From CAZHOV01 sp964534315 (lineage in GTDB: Bacteria; Bacteroidota; Bacteroidia; Chitinophagales; Saprospiraceae), in NCBI GenBank assembly GCA_964534315.1, contig CAZHOV010000005.1, forward strand, positions 1-64,000: a stretch of 64,000 nt of DNA, in the 5' to 3' direction. The notes beneath the pieces were generated by a model, which saw nothing but the letters and a program-made list of their open reading frames with translations, did no database searches and was not told the origin of the DNA. The position numbers and the translations under genes were made by a program. Position 1 is the stretch's first letter; every line of letters starts with the position of its first letter. Below are positions 1-9,562 of the stretch, one piece after another.

Positions 1-53
1 CAAAGAAGAAAGTTTGGTGTGTCGAAACACGAATAGTGTTTTGAAACACCCTC
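1..53 (-). repeat. 53-bp 3'-end repeat, copy 1 (may continue left of the window)
   Basis: The 53 bases are the exact reverse complement of 60428-60480. Read on the minus strand, the element begins 22 bp after the stop codon of the 76-1008 gene. It contains an imperfect 15-bp hairpin (positions 16-50, 13 of 15 pairs, 5-nt loop) followed by a pyrimidine-rich tail. It could serve as a transcription terminator or be a REP-like dispersed element. The left limit is not known because the match reaches base 1. Confidence 0.9.
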
Positions 54-75
54 AAATGAGTTATTGCTTAGCCTC

Positions 76-1008
76 CTAATTACAATTAAAGGTATATCTA
101 AACTCATTTTTATTACCCAAACTTACAATGTCTGCCGTGGTAGCGAAGCCTTTTTTCACGATCTGGTAACGGACAAAGACGATGTTGACTCCGTCCGGTA
201 CATCTTTAAAGAAATTATTCGGGAAGAAAGACAAGGTAAACACATCATTGTCTTGTTCTTTCATTCGTAGCTCTTCCGTTTCGTCAACTACTGCCAGAGA
301 CTGCGCCACCTTATATTCAACGCCGTCATCACCTCTTGCTCTCAAGTAAACGTAAAATTCACTTTCATCGATAAGATTATCATTTTCTTCTTGCAAATGG
401 TCATAGCGGATGGTCATGATCTCATCAGCAGTTGAGGCAAGAACAGTTGTGTCCCCTTCACTCACTCCTACAGGAATAGTCATGACTTTAGGAAGTCCGG
501 GAGGGTCGACTTCAATTCCAAGATCTTCAGTTTTAAACTCATCTTCGCAAGTACCGCCGGCACCGCCGTCTTTCGCTTTAGCCAGGAAAGAGAAATCATT
601 ATTGTACACCTCTGATTCGGAAACACCATAGAAAACAGTCGGAATCATCGTAAAACTCCAGACATCAGGCCCGAGATCTTCTTCCTTGGTGAGTTCGAGC
701 AGCGGGTTGGAGGATGTCCACTGGCCATTGCCGCCGATAGGCGTGCGGTCATCTGTGGTATTGGGATCCTTGTCATCATCCAGTTCTCCATCCGGGCCGG
801 AGGGCATCCAGGTCCATAGAAATAACGGGCCTTCTTCACCAACCAGTTTTTGACATTCGCATTTTGAAATATCGATATAGATCGTCACTTTATCACTGGG
901 ATTGAAGTCGTCGCCGGAAGGCTCCATCCAGGCTTTTTGGCCGTTTGCCACTCCAACGCCAAGTAAGAGGCTAAAGAGCAAAATATATTTATAGAAGTTC
1001 ATTATCAT
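76..1008 (-). CDS. secreted protein of SusCD operon, unknown function
   Basis: This 310-residue protein has an N-terminal signal peptide (hydrophobic LLFSLLLGVGVA, cleavage expected before QKAW). The mature part is acidic and β-rich, has a Cys-x-Cys pair near residue 50, and shows no sorting domain. It is the last gene of a minus-strand series SusC, SusD, lipoprotein, this gene, with a 24-bp gap from the lipoprotein gene. By position it may act as an accessory surface or periplasmic substrate-binding component of the SusCD system. That is inference, because I do not recognise the family. The second ATG (1002) is an equally good start. Confidence 0.75.
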   Translation of the reverse strand: MIMNFYKYILLFSLLLGVGVANGQKAWMEPSGDDFNPSDKVTIYIDISKCECQKLVGEEGPLFLWTWMPSGPDGELDDDKDPNTTDDRTPIGGNGQWTSSNPLLELTKEEDLGPDVWSFTMIPTVFYGVSESEVYNNDFSFLAKAKDGGAGGTCEDEFKTEDLGIEVDPPGLPKVMTIPVGVSEGDTTVLASTADEIMTIRYDHLQEENDNLIDESEFYVYLRARGDDGVEYKVAQSLAVVDETEELRMKEQDNDVFTLSFFPNNFFKDVPDGVNIVFVRYQIVKKGFATTADIVSLGNKNEFRYTFNCN

Positions 1009-1032
1009 TTTCTTTATTAGAATTTAAAAATA

Positions 1033-1533
1033 TTATTGAGTAACACGCTGGAAAACATATTCGTAACCGAATTCCGGAGATTCTACAGAGCTGCAATCTT
1101 TACTGATTTCAAACCTTAATTCATTATCGACGATTCTCACCGTCCCGATCATTTGAACAGTAGTTTGAGTACCATCGTTTCGGACAAAGGTAATTGCAGT
1201 AGGGAATTGGTCATCGTCAAAATACCAGTTTCCTCCGTCTCCCAGTAAATTACTGGTCGTTCCGGCTTCTATCGTATATTTCGTTGTTTCCGAATTAAAA
1301 TTAATACTCATAGGATCACTCCCGATAATCAACTCCGAAACATCTATGGAGATGTCAAAAACAGGTCGGTTGGTGAAATCTACCTGATTTACCTGGCTAA
1401 TTTCCCAGCTTCCGTTAATCCCTTCCAGCTTAGAAAAGGGTTCTCCTATTTCGTATTCATCTTCCTGACATCCTGCAAATAGCAGCGTTACAATAAGGGC
1501 CAGAAAGACACTTTTGAATGTTAAAATTTTCAT
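1033..1533 (-). CDS. lipoprotein, lipocalin-like (DUF5004-type), SusCD operon
   Basis: This 166-residue lipoprotein has the lipobox LLFAGC, with Cys at about residue 21. The mature region opens with a Gly-x-Trp-x-Ile motif (INGSWEISQVN), typical of small lipocalin-like Bacteroidota lipoproteins, and ends in a β-rich domain with one more Cys. It lies 63 bp after the SusD-like gene and just before the 76-1008 gene, so it is probably an accessory lipoprotein of the same uptake system. The exact family assignment is tentative. Confidence 0.75.
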   Translation of the reverse strand: MKILTFKSVFLALIVTLLFAGCQEDEYEIGEPFSKLEGINGSWEISQVNQVDFTNRPVFDISIDVSELIIGSDPMSINFNSETTKYTIEAGTTSNLLGDGGNWYFDDDQFPTAITFVRNDGTQTTVQMIGTVRIVDNELRFEISKDCSSVESPEFGYEYVFQRVTQ

Positions 1534-1596
1534 ATTTAAATAAATTTATAGTTAGTACTTTGAAAACAAAGTTAATTGTTGATAGCTCAATAATTA

Positions 1597-2955
1597 TTAA
1601 TTGCAGCCCCCCTCTTGATTGGGCGGATAGCTAATATTTCCGGCTAGTTCATTGTCGGGGATTTGGCAGACCATTCCCGGACAATCCCATGGCACTCCGC
1701 GGATCAGCAAATTGGGTTGATCGAGTACGGCTTGTCGCTTCAACTCGTGCATTCGATTGCCTTCGCCTATCAGCTCAAACCGTCTTTCCCTGCGAGCAAT
1801 TTCTTTGATGTCATCAGCGCTACTGGCATTTGGAACTGGGGGCAACCCTGCTCTTACTCTGATATCGGTTAAGTCATCGATAGCTGTTTGAAGGTCTGTG
1901 TTAAGTTCCGCCAGACACTCAGCCCGGATCAATGTCAATTCAGTCAAATGAATCAATGGAACCCGAATTCGCGTATCTTCCGGAAATTTGATAAGATTAA
2001 ACCCGTCATACCAAGCGCCCCGGGCATCATTTTCCTCAGCGCTCTCATTCAGGAAATAAGCATCTGAAAGTAAAAACCGGGTTTGATTATCCGGACGGTA
2101 AACCGCTCTTAATTCTGATCCCACGTCAAAATCGAAGCCCGGTTCTGACGTTCCGACAATTGAGAAGACCGCCTCTGTAGAGCCTGTGACATCAAATCGC
2201 CGATTGATGCTATCTAACTGAAAACCTCCATTTTCGATAACATCATTGGCCATATCAAAGGCGTTTGGGAAATCGTTCATTTGAAAGTACACCTCAGCCA
2301 GCAAGCCTTTGGCAGCCCAGGAAGTAGCATATTCTCCATTTTCTGCCGGAAGTAATGATATAGCTGTTTCAAGGTCAGCTATTATTTGTTCATATACGGC
2401 AGCAACAGAAGAACGCGGCACCGGATCCAGCTGTTGCTCCACATGAATGGAAATCCCGTTATGGCTGTTATCAGCCGTAAACCCAAACGGGTGCGCAAAC
2501 ATTCTCACTAATTCAAAATGACCTAGCGCCCTTAAGAAAAATACTTCTCCCTGAATACTATTGCGTTCTTCATTAGTAAAATCAAAATCATCTAGATAGT
2601 CAAGGGTGGCATTTGCCCTGCCAATGGTTTTTCCCGCCTGGTGCATCATACTCCGGGTCGTACTGGTGAAGATATCGGTGTTGCGGTTATAATGCTTATT
2701 CCAATCTTGATTGTTGATCAACCTGCCCTCGATATTATCTGCCATCAATTCAGACATATTTTGAAACACCCCTCCCATGAAATTACTTTCTGCCAGAGCC
2801 CGATAGGCAGCATTCAAGCTTTCCTGCACATCTTCTTTACTCTGTATGAACTCTTCCGGTTCGATGACATCCTCGTTTTTTATTTCCAGGAACGAATCAT
2901 CACATCCCGCAAGTCCTATCATTAAAATTAATATATATAATAAATTATTTTTCAT
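1597..2955 (-). CDS. RagB/SusD family nutrient-uptake lipoprotein
   Basis: This is the outer-membrane substrate-binding lid of a SusC/SusD pair. I chose the ATG at 2955 because it puts a lipoprotein signal directly at the N-terminus (LMIGLAGC, with Cys around residue 17). An 18-codon longer frame to 3009 exists but would bury the signal and overlap the SusC stop. The N-terminal half has the α-helical TPR-like features of SusD (AYRALAESNF, then FLRALGHFELVRMFA). The C-terminal half carries the usual SusD end pattern (IRVRAGLPP, then ARRERRFELIGEGNRMHELKR). At about 452 residues it has normal family length. It starts 31 bp after the SusC stop. The transported substrate cannot be read from the sequence. 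Confidence 0.95.
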   Translation of the reverse strand: MKNNLLYILILMIGLAGCDDSFLEIKNEDVIEPEEFIQSKEDVQESLNAAYRALAESNFMGGVFQNMSELMADNIEGRLINNQDWNKHYNRNTDIFTSTTRSMMHQAGKTIGRANATLDYLDDFDFTNEERNSIQGEVFFLRALGHFELVRMFAHPFGFTADNSHNGISIHVEQQLDPVPRSSVAAVYEQIIADLETAISLLPAENGEYATSWAAKGLLAEVYFQMNDFPNAFDMANDVIENGGFQLDSINRRFDVTGSTEAVFSIVGTSEPGFDFDVGSELRAVYRPDNQTRFLLSDAYFLNESAEENDARGAWYDGFNLIKFPEDTRIRVPLIHLTELTLIRAECLAELNTDLQTAIDDLTDIRVRAGLPPVPNASSADDIKEIARRERRFELIGEGNRMHELKRQAVLDQPNLLIRGVPWDCPGMVCQIPDNELAGNISYPPNQEGGCN

Positions 2956-2986
2956 ATCCAATGGTTTATTCAGTTTAAAGGAATCA

Positions 2987-5900
2987 TTAAAAATCGAGTG
3001 AAAGACCAAAGAAATATGCTTTCTCCTGAGGTGGCGTCAGGTAAGTAATATTGGTCCCTCCGACATTTCGTTCCTGTGGATTGCCTCTCTCACGAGCAAC
3101 TTCGGGATCCCAACCGGTATAATCTGTAAAAGTTAACAGGTTGTTGGCGCTGAGATATACTCTCAAGTTTCGGATAATTTTACTTTCTAACGGGAAAGTA
3201 TATCCGATCGAAATATTTCTCAACCTCACATAAGATGCCGGCTCAAGCCATAACGTGTTATTGTTATTCCAAATGCCGTTCAAGCCATAATTTGCCGGTA
3301 CCAGGGTTAGCCGGGCATAGGTAGCGTCATCTCCTGGCTGCTGCCAATAATCACCCAAAATATCGGCCCGCATATTCCAGCTTCCTTCATTATCGATCGA
3401 AACGACGCCTCGCTGACGCTTGGCCGCATCGTCATAAATTTCTCCTCCAAAACTAAATACAAATAAGAAAGACAGATCGAAATTATTCCAGGTGAAGTCA
3501 TTGGTAATCCCACCGACCAAAAAGGGCATCCCGTTTCCTGCCACCACCCGGTCAAAAGCTTCGCGGTATTGAGAGATCGGCTCCCCATCTGCTGTGAGAT
3601 ATACCGGATATCCGTTTTCATCCAAACCATCCCACCGGATGATGTAATTGGTATTCAGCGGTTCACCCTGAATGGCCCGGGTATCTCCAAAACCACCAGC
3701 CAGCGCGTCAGGCGTTGCCGTACCTACTGCTAACACCTTATTTTGATTATAACCAAGATTCAAATCTGTTTTCCAGCTTAATTGCTTCTTTGTTACCGCA
3801 ACCAAGTTGTTGGACGTTAAAGAGAACTCTACCCCCTGATTTTGAATTTCAGCTACATTTCTCCAGAAACTGAGGTTCTCAAATCCGCTGGACGCCTGCA
3901 ATGCAATCTGTAAAAAACCGTCGGTCGTTTTCTGATAATAATAAGCCATCTCTGCGGTTACCCGATCGTTAAATAACCCCATCTCAAATCCGACATCGTA
4001 GGTCGTTACCACTTCCCACTGAACATCGGGGTTTTCCTCCTTAATAACATATCGAACATCAGACCCCAGATAGGTTAGGCCACTATCCTCCTCGCCTTCT
4101 TGTTTAAAGGCAAAATTGGGAAACTGTTCCTGCCATGGAATATCTGCATTTCCGGTTATCCCCCAACTTGCCTTCAATTTCAATCTATTGACGACAGCAG
4201 GATTCCAAAAAGGCTCATTGGAAATCACATAACCAAGCCCGACAGAGGGGAAATTTCCAAATCGCCGGTTTGAACCAAATCGCGAAGAGCCATCCCTCCG
4301 GACTGTCAGCTGAAGTAAATACCGGTCTTTAAAAGAATAGTTAACCCTGGAGAAAAAACTCAGGAATTTGGATTCATCAATCGTATATCTTGAATTTCCG
4401 GTTTCTATGACGTTTTCACCCTCCGTATCGCTTTTATAGACGTGATCTCCTAAACCGGCATACCCCCAAAACTCACCGTTAAATTCTTTTTCCTGATACT
4501 CCGAACCGATCATCACATTCAACTTGTGATCACTGGTAAGAAGTTGCTCAAAATCATAGGAAATGGTTCCGAAAGTAGACCAGTTGTTAGCGATCGTTCT
4601 CCATTGCTGAGATTGACCGAATTCATTCTGACGGAAAATGTCATTAGGATCGCCATTGCCCTGAAGCAGCTCTACCCGGTACCAATCCCAGGAAGTATAA
4701 TCATAATCATTTAAATTCATGTAGTCGTAATTCCCCGTCACATTGATCGTCAAATTCCGGACGGGAGTATAATTCAAGACAATATTATTGATACTTCTCC
4801 ACTCGATCGTCTTAAAGTCGGTTAGCTCTTGCTTGGCTACCGGGTTGTTGTAAATGTCAAAATATTCGCCTTCTTTGTTTAAGATCGGATAAATAGGAAG
4901 CGCTGTAGACTGCGCCAGCCCCAACCCTTCTGACAAGGGATCTACCCGGTCGTTTAACCCTCTTGAAAGGGAGGTAGACACTCCAATCTTAAGGTCTTTG
5001 GAAACATTGTAATCCAGATTAACCCTTCCGCTAATCCGTTCATATCTATTGCCTACGTGATAAGTTTCGTTATTGCTGTAGGATAAACCTGCGTATGTAC
5101 TTAGCTTCTCGCCACCCTGAGTCATCGACAAGTTATATTCTTGCTTAACGCCTGTACGGATCACTTCGTCAAACCAATCGGTATTGATTTGCTCCACTTC
5201 TTCGCGGGTATAATTATTGGCAGCATAATTGGAATTGGTCAGCGCACTAGGCAATATCGCCCGGCCCGGATTATTCGGATCCTGATACTCCTCCGGCAAA
5301 CCATCATTTTCAAAGGCCTCCTGATGGACTTGGAGTAGCTCGTCGGCATCGAGAAAGTCCAGCACATTGGTCGGTCTGGAGACCCCGATCCTCGTATTAA
5401 AATTAAACTGAGGTTTCCCTTTTTGTCCCCGCTTGGTGGTGATAAGAACGACCCCATTTGCAGCTCTCGAGCCATAGATGGCAGAAGCCGAAGCATCTTT
5501 TAATACCTCAACCGACTCAATATCATTAGGGTTGATGGTAGCTAGCGGATTATTATTTTGGTTTCCTCTGTTTTCACCGAGAAAATAATCCTGTGTGATC
5601 GGAATACCGTCAACAACATATAGCGGATCACCTCCTGAGCTGATCGAACTGGTTCCTCTAATTCTCACGATAGAAGCCGAACCTGCCAGTCCGCTCCCCT
5701 GAACCACCTGCAATCCTGCGGCCTGCCCCTGGAGTGCTTGCTCCACACTAGGCGTTACAACAGATGTAATCTCCCGACTATTAATTTTCGCAATAGACCC
5801 CGTAATTTGACTCTTCTTTTGGGTCCCATATCCAACGACGACCACCTCGTCGATCAATTCATCAACCACCTCGAGATTAAAATTCTCGGTGATGGTCTGG

Positions 5901-6175
5901 CCATCTGTTAATGTTGCTGTTCGTTTAATTTCTTTGTAACCTGTGTAGCTGACAATCAACATGACTTGTCCTGCTTTAACATTCTCTAACCGATAGTTCC
6001 CTTCAAAGTCGGCAACCGTTCCGGTCTGAGTACCTGCTACCTGCACCGTTGCTCCAATAGCCGGCTGATTATTCTCATCAAAAATCTTTCCGGCAATGGT
6101 ACCCTGAGCTGCTAAAGCCTGTGTTAGAAACAGCACAATCCCTAAGGAGAGTAAACTGTGTAGAGTTTTTTTCAT
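2987..6175 (-). CDS. SusC/RagA family TonB-linked outer membrane protein
   Basis: This is the TonB-dependent transport barrel that partners the SusD-like lipoprotein. I chose the ATG at 6175 (MKKTLHSLLSLG) because it begins a clean signal peptide ending at ALAAQ. Upstream codons to 6223 are probably leader. The order is a carboxypeptidase-regulatory-like domain (about residues 25-100), the DELIDEVVVVGYGTQKK linker diagnostic of SusC, a plug with VRIRGTSSI and a YGSRAANGVVLITTKRG end, then a long β-barrel ending in aromatic FGLSLDF. At about 1062 residues it has full family length and no break. It heads a four-gene operon. Confidence 0.96.
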   Translation of the reverse strand: MKKTLHSLLSLGIVLFLTQALAAQGTIAGKIFDENNQPAIGATVQVAGTQTGTVADFEGNYRLENVKAGQVMLIVSYTGYKEIKRTATLTDGQTITENFNLEVVDELIDEVVVVGYGTQKKSQITGSIAKINSREITSVVTPSVEQALQGQAAGLQVVQGSGLAGSASIVRIRGTSSISSGGDPLYVVDGIPITQDYFLGENRGNQNNNPLATINPNDIESVEVLKDASASAIYGSRAANGVVLITTKRGQKGKPQFNFNTRIGVSRPTNVLDFLDADELLQVHQEAFENDGLPEEYQDPNNPGRAILPSALTNSNYAANNYTREEVEQINTDWFDEVIRTGVKQEYNLSMTQGGEKLSTYAGLSYSNNETYHVGNRYERISGRVNLDYNVSKDLKIGVSTSLSRGLNDRVDPLSEGLGLAQSTALPIYPILNKEGEYFDIYNNPVAKQELTDFKTIEWRSINNIVLNYTPVRNLTINVTGNYDYMNLNDYDYTSWDWYRVELLQGNGDPNDIFRQNEFGQSQQWRTIANNWSTFGTISYDFEQLLTSDHKLNVMIGSEYQEKEFNGEFWGYAGLGDHVYKSDTEGENVIETGNSRYTIDESKFLSFFSRVNYSFKDRYLLQLTVRRDGSSRFGSNRRFGNFPSVGLGYVISNEPFWNPAVVNRLKLKASWGITGNADIPWQEQFPNFAFKQEGEEDSGLTYLGSDVRYVIKEENPDVQWEVVTTYDVGFEMGLFNDRVTAEMAYYYQKTTDGFLQIALQASSGFENLSFWRNVAEIQNQGVEFSLTSNNLVAVTKKQLSWKTDLNLGYNQNKVLAVGTATPDALAGGFGDTRAIQGEPLNTNYIIRWDGLDENGYPVYLTADGEPISQYREAFDRVVAGNGMPFLVGGITNDFTWNNFDLSFLFVFSFGGEIYDDAAKRQRGVVSIDNEGSWNMRADILGDYWQQPGDDATYARLTLVPANYGLNGIWNNNNTLWLEPASYVRLRNISIGYTFPLESKIIRNLRVYLSANNLLTFTDYTGWDPEVARERGNPQERNVGGTNITYLTPPQEKAYFFGLSLDF

Positions 6176-6643
6176 AAGCGTCGTAATGGTTTTAATTGTA
6201 CAACATAATTTATCCTTATTCAAAGTACTCTATTATGCTTAACACGATCAATATGCTCTGTCTTATCAGTAGAGAAGTAAACGGCATCATGTTTTGCCGC
6301 CTATTCCTCAACCCATTGATCATGTATTATCATAACCAAGTACATAGCTAAAGTAATAAAAAATTTCTTTTTTACGTCCCAAAACTACCTTTCGTTAGGA
6401 CATATGACAAATAACAAACTTTTTATTCCGACATGAGAAATGTCATTGGAAAAGCTAGGAAGTGGAAAGTAGGAAGTGGACAGTAGAAAGTGAAAAGTGG
6501 AATATCGTTAAGTCCGTGCCATGAGCTTGAAAAACAACATTATCACCCCATTCCAATGGTTGGAGAGCTAGTGACTCCCAAAAACAACAGATCAAAGTCG
6601 TGCAGACCACTTCAACCCTTTCTCCACAGAGCTAAGACGTTCC
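6176..6643. other. intergenic: SusC upstream region and short-repeat array
   Basis: These 468 bp lie between the SusC start and the stop of the decayed barrel gene. The part near 6176-6400 must hold the susC promoter, but I see no convincing TAnnTTTG box. A degenerate array of about 7-bp units related to AAGTGGA lies at 6455-6501. It is followed directly by a CGTTAAGTC-type core (6502-6520) that also occurs next to arrays elsewhere in the window. No gene is supported here. Confidence 0.6.
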
Positions 6644-8281
6644 TTACCGAAAATTTAGCCTAAAACTGAGCATCACATACCTGCTCAGCGTGTTCCAATC
6701 GACTCTCGTCAGGTTGTTATTAACACTGAATTGCCGAAACCCGGCATACTGGTTCAATAAGTCAAAACCATAAAGGGAAATCTCGGCCTTCTCCGCTTTT
6801 AGAAAAGAATATCCGATACGGGCGGTTAATAATGGTACGCTGATAGCGTCGTCAAAATTTTGAGCATTATAATTGGTAATATCCGCCTTGGTTTCGAAAT
6901 ACCATTTACTGGTGGGGATATACCGGATATTAGCATAGTAGTTTGTATTCAAAAACTAATCATCCTGCACATTAACCGGAGTTGTGAGCTGCACCAGGTC
7001 CTTGCCTACCGATTGAGCAACGCTTATTTTATCTGCGATATAAGTCCCTCCCAGGTTTACAAATAAAGAGGTAAAGGAAAACTGATCGAACAACGACCAC
7101 CTTGCCCTGAGATCGTGGCGGTACTCCGGTTTCAAATCGAATGTTCCTTGATAAACAGCAATTTGATTGAATGCATTTTGGATGGGAAACAATTGATTCG
7201 CATTAGGCATATTGACGGAAGAGCGATAACTAACTTCTATCTCCCGCCCGCTGCGGTATTTACTCCAAAAGTCAAATTGAGGTAGAAAATAAAAATACCC
7301 CGGATCATCTGAAAGATCTCCCTCCAGTTCCTTTTCAAACCGATTGAAACGAGATTCCAATGCAAAGCGCAAGCGGAGTTGATTGCCCAGCAACTGCATA
7401 GATAACATTGGCTGAATAAACGACTCTGTGGTAGTAAATACGGGGATCCGGAAAGGTTCTTTTTCACCCATATCATTGATCGTTCCCTCCTCTCTAGCCA
7501 GGATTCGTCCGAAATAGCCTTTTTTGTGTTCTTCATTCAATAATAAATTAAGGGTTTTTCGCCTCACTCCATCATCAACCCCAGTATAGACTGCTTCTTC
7601 GGATTTGGCGTCATATACCTGTACTTTATCCAGCGCTTTTGCCGGCAGATTTTTGGTCGCTACCTTTGGGTCCTTACCAAAAAACTCCTTTCCTTCCACC
7701 AGTACCTGCACCACGTTTTCGCCCTGAGCTTTTATATTACCGGCTTCATCTACTTCCACTCCGGGTAATTTTTCTGACAACTCTTCTACTGCTGCGCCTG
7801 GTCGGGTTTTGAAGGATTGGGCATTAAACTCCAGGGTGTCAGATTTAAACTTGATGGGAACCATTTCCGCTTCAACGATAACTTCCTCTATCTGTTTGGC
7901 GAGCAAGATCTTTGTCCCTAAATCAGTTCCCCTTTCAACGGGAATAGCGATCTTTTCAAACGTTGTTTTCATACCTACATAAGAATACTGCAAAAGATAA
8001 CTGCTCTCCTTGATTCCGGTAATTATGTAGGAACCTTCAGCATCCGTTACGCCAAAGAATTGAAGGGTAGAATCCTCCGGATTGAGTAAGGCGACAGTTG
8101 CAAAGCCCAGTGGCTCGTTGTTTTCATTGACGACCTCACCCTCAATAGTATGTTGGCTGATTCCAAAATAGGGGATCAACAAACAAAGGCCCATAACGAT
8201 CGTTTTGAATCGAGCTATGTGTTTTCGAAAGCAGTTCCGGTTGGTATGAATCACTCTATTTACCTTTTTTTGATCCGGCAC
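6644..8281 (-). pseudogene. outer membrane β-barrel (TonB-receptor-like), internally deleted
   Basis: One reading frame runs from 8281 to 6644, broken by an in-frame TAG at 6956-6958. It encodes a signal-like N-terminus, a carboxypeptidase-regulatory domain (HTIEGEVVNENNEPLGFATV), a plug-like region (EELSEKLPGVEVDEAGNI, then VQVLVEGKEFFG), and parts of a barrel with the family's LKPEYRHDLRARW and DQFSFTSLF strands. It ends in a terminal strand (YVMLSFRLNFR). The family is usually about 900 residues, but only about 545 codons remain. Barrel strands are missing right after KGYFGRI and again at the TAG. The start is uncertain (GTG at 8281 or 8254, ATG at 8194). It overlaps the end of the GLPGL gene by 26 bp. 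Confidence 0.85.
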
Positions 8282-9038
8282 TCTTACTTTTTTTGCGCTC
8301 CGCTTCTTTTTCTTTTATAAATTCCATTGTTTTTCGTTCGACTACCTCCTGAAAGTTTACCGAATTCATTTTCTGTCCTTTGTCCGGTGGATTTACTTCT
8401 ATTGCCTCAGAAGGATTCAAATTAATTTCAGTTGCCATGATCACAATCTCCTCATTTCTCTCAATGGCCAGGATTAGCCCGGGTAGCCCGAAATAGTGTT
8501 GCGGCCCCATCGCCACCGGAATGCGGGGGGTAAACCAAGCCTTAATGGTTTCCTCGCCTTCTTGTAACTCAGCTCCCATACATACGTAGTCCAATACCTT
8601 TTTCTGTCCCGAAAGGAGCTTCCAGGCTGGTTAGTTGGTGGAAGATGAAATAAGAAAATTCCGGGTCATAAATGCTACTTGCTCTACCTTTAGTTCTTTA
8701 TCGAAGTCAAAAAAGATAGCCTGAGAAACCGGCTGAGGAGGTCTGTAATAATCCGCTTTGGAAATCGCCTTTTGTAAATTTTCCGATAAGGGCTCTTTCT
8801 TGGAGAGGTCCTCTTCGTAGATGGATTGATCTTCTACAAAAGAAAGTATCTGAAAAGCCTTCCCCTGCCTGGGTAAATTGGCGATGTAATCAGTCCACGA
8901 TGGACTATCATAGGCGCCTTCCAGGTTATAACTAACCATTTGTTCGTATAACACCTGCCCGCTTTGGGGTTCCTGAGCGGAGAGGAGAGAGGGAATCAGG
9001 AAAAGAAATGCCAGGAAAAGAACCAAGTGATTTTTCAT
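8256..9038 (-). pseudogene. GLPGL family protein, one in-frame nonsense codon
   Basis: The name-giving motif FGLPGL is present in the C-terminal part, preceded by the family pattern IKAWFTPRIPVAMGP. The N-terminal part has a signal peptide (LFLIPSLLSAQ). The two parts lie in one continuous frame separated only by a TAA at 8631-8633. Reading through it gives FLISSSTN, stop, PAWKLLSGQKK, which matches the order seen in intact family members with no loss of residues. With the stop ignored the length is about 260 residues, normal for the family. GLPGL genes often sit next to a barrel of the type found downstream, and that one is also broken. Confidence 0.88.
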
Positions 9039-9103
9039 GTAAATAGATTAAGTTAAAGATTCATCGAATATAAAAAAAATTGAACTTTCTTTTCTTTTTA
9101 CAA

Positions 9104-9141
9104 AATCCGCCTGGCCATTGGACACAACAGCCAGGCGGATT
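9104..9141 (-). terminator. perfect 12-bp hairpin, apparently orphan
   Basis: AATCCGCCTGGC (9104-9115) pairs perfectly with 9130-9141 around a 14-nt loop. On the minus strand the stem is followed by TTTTG, so it looks like a minus-strand terminator. The only minus-strand gene near it starts downstream, at 9038, and nothing intact ends upstream. Confidence 0.55.
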
Positions 9142-9204
9142 CAAACCTCTCCGTAATTGTCTGAATCTAGATTTACGGGATTTATAGCTTTTCAGGATTC
9201 CCCT

Positions 9205-9462
9205 TTGCACCATTGAATCGTTGTACCTTTTTACCTTTGTACCCCCTTTTATATCATTCAATCCTTCTCCTAGTGGTCAGACGAACGGTAGTTGTACCAA
9301 CCACTTCCCTTCCCGCTGCACCATTGCACCCCTTTGTACCTTTTGCCCCCTTTTGCACCGTTGTACCTTTGTACCTTTGCCCCTTTTACATCATTGCACC
9401 GCTATATCCTCCCTATCATTATCTCCTTACGGCGTTTCGGCGTTATCTCGTTAAGTCGTTAT
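9205..9462. repeat. degenerate TTGTACC/TTGCACC array plus CGTTAAGTCGTT core
   Basis: The 524-bp gap between 9039 and 9562 has no credible gene. From about 9205 to 9405 it consists of irregular repeats of 7-8-bp words (TTGTACC, TTGCACC, CCTTTGTACC). This is followed at 9431-9462 by a GGCGTT..TCGTTAAGTCGTTA core related to those at 44891 and 53613. The short ORFs predicted here only reflect the repeats. Confidence 0.7.
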
Positions 9463-9562
9463 TAAAACATACTAACCTGCCCAACCCTACGTTACTTTTC
9501 TACATCTATGCATTATAGAAGCACACGATCTCAAATTTTTTCATCCAAAAATCTCAACACGT

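Noticed and set aside
6644..9038. Stop-codon reassignment or readthrough linking the two broken genes
   Set aside because: Different stop codons (TAA and TAG) are involved, one site also has a deletion, and both codons end intact genes elsewhere in the window.
9213..9518. Plus-strand open frames in the repeat array before the 9563 gene
   Set aside because: Their composition simply spells the TTGTACC/CCTTTG repeats, and no conserved motif is present.
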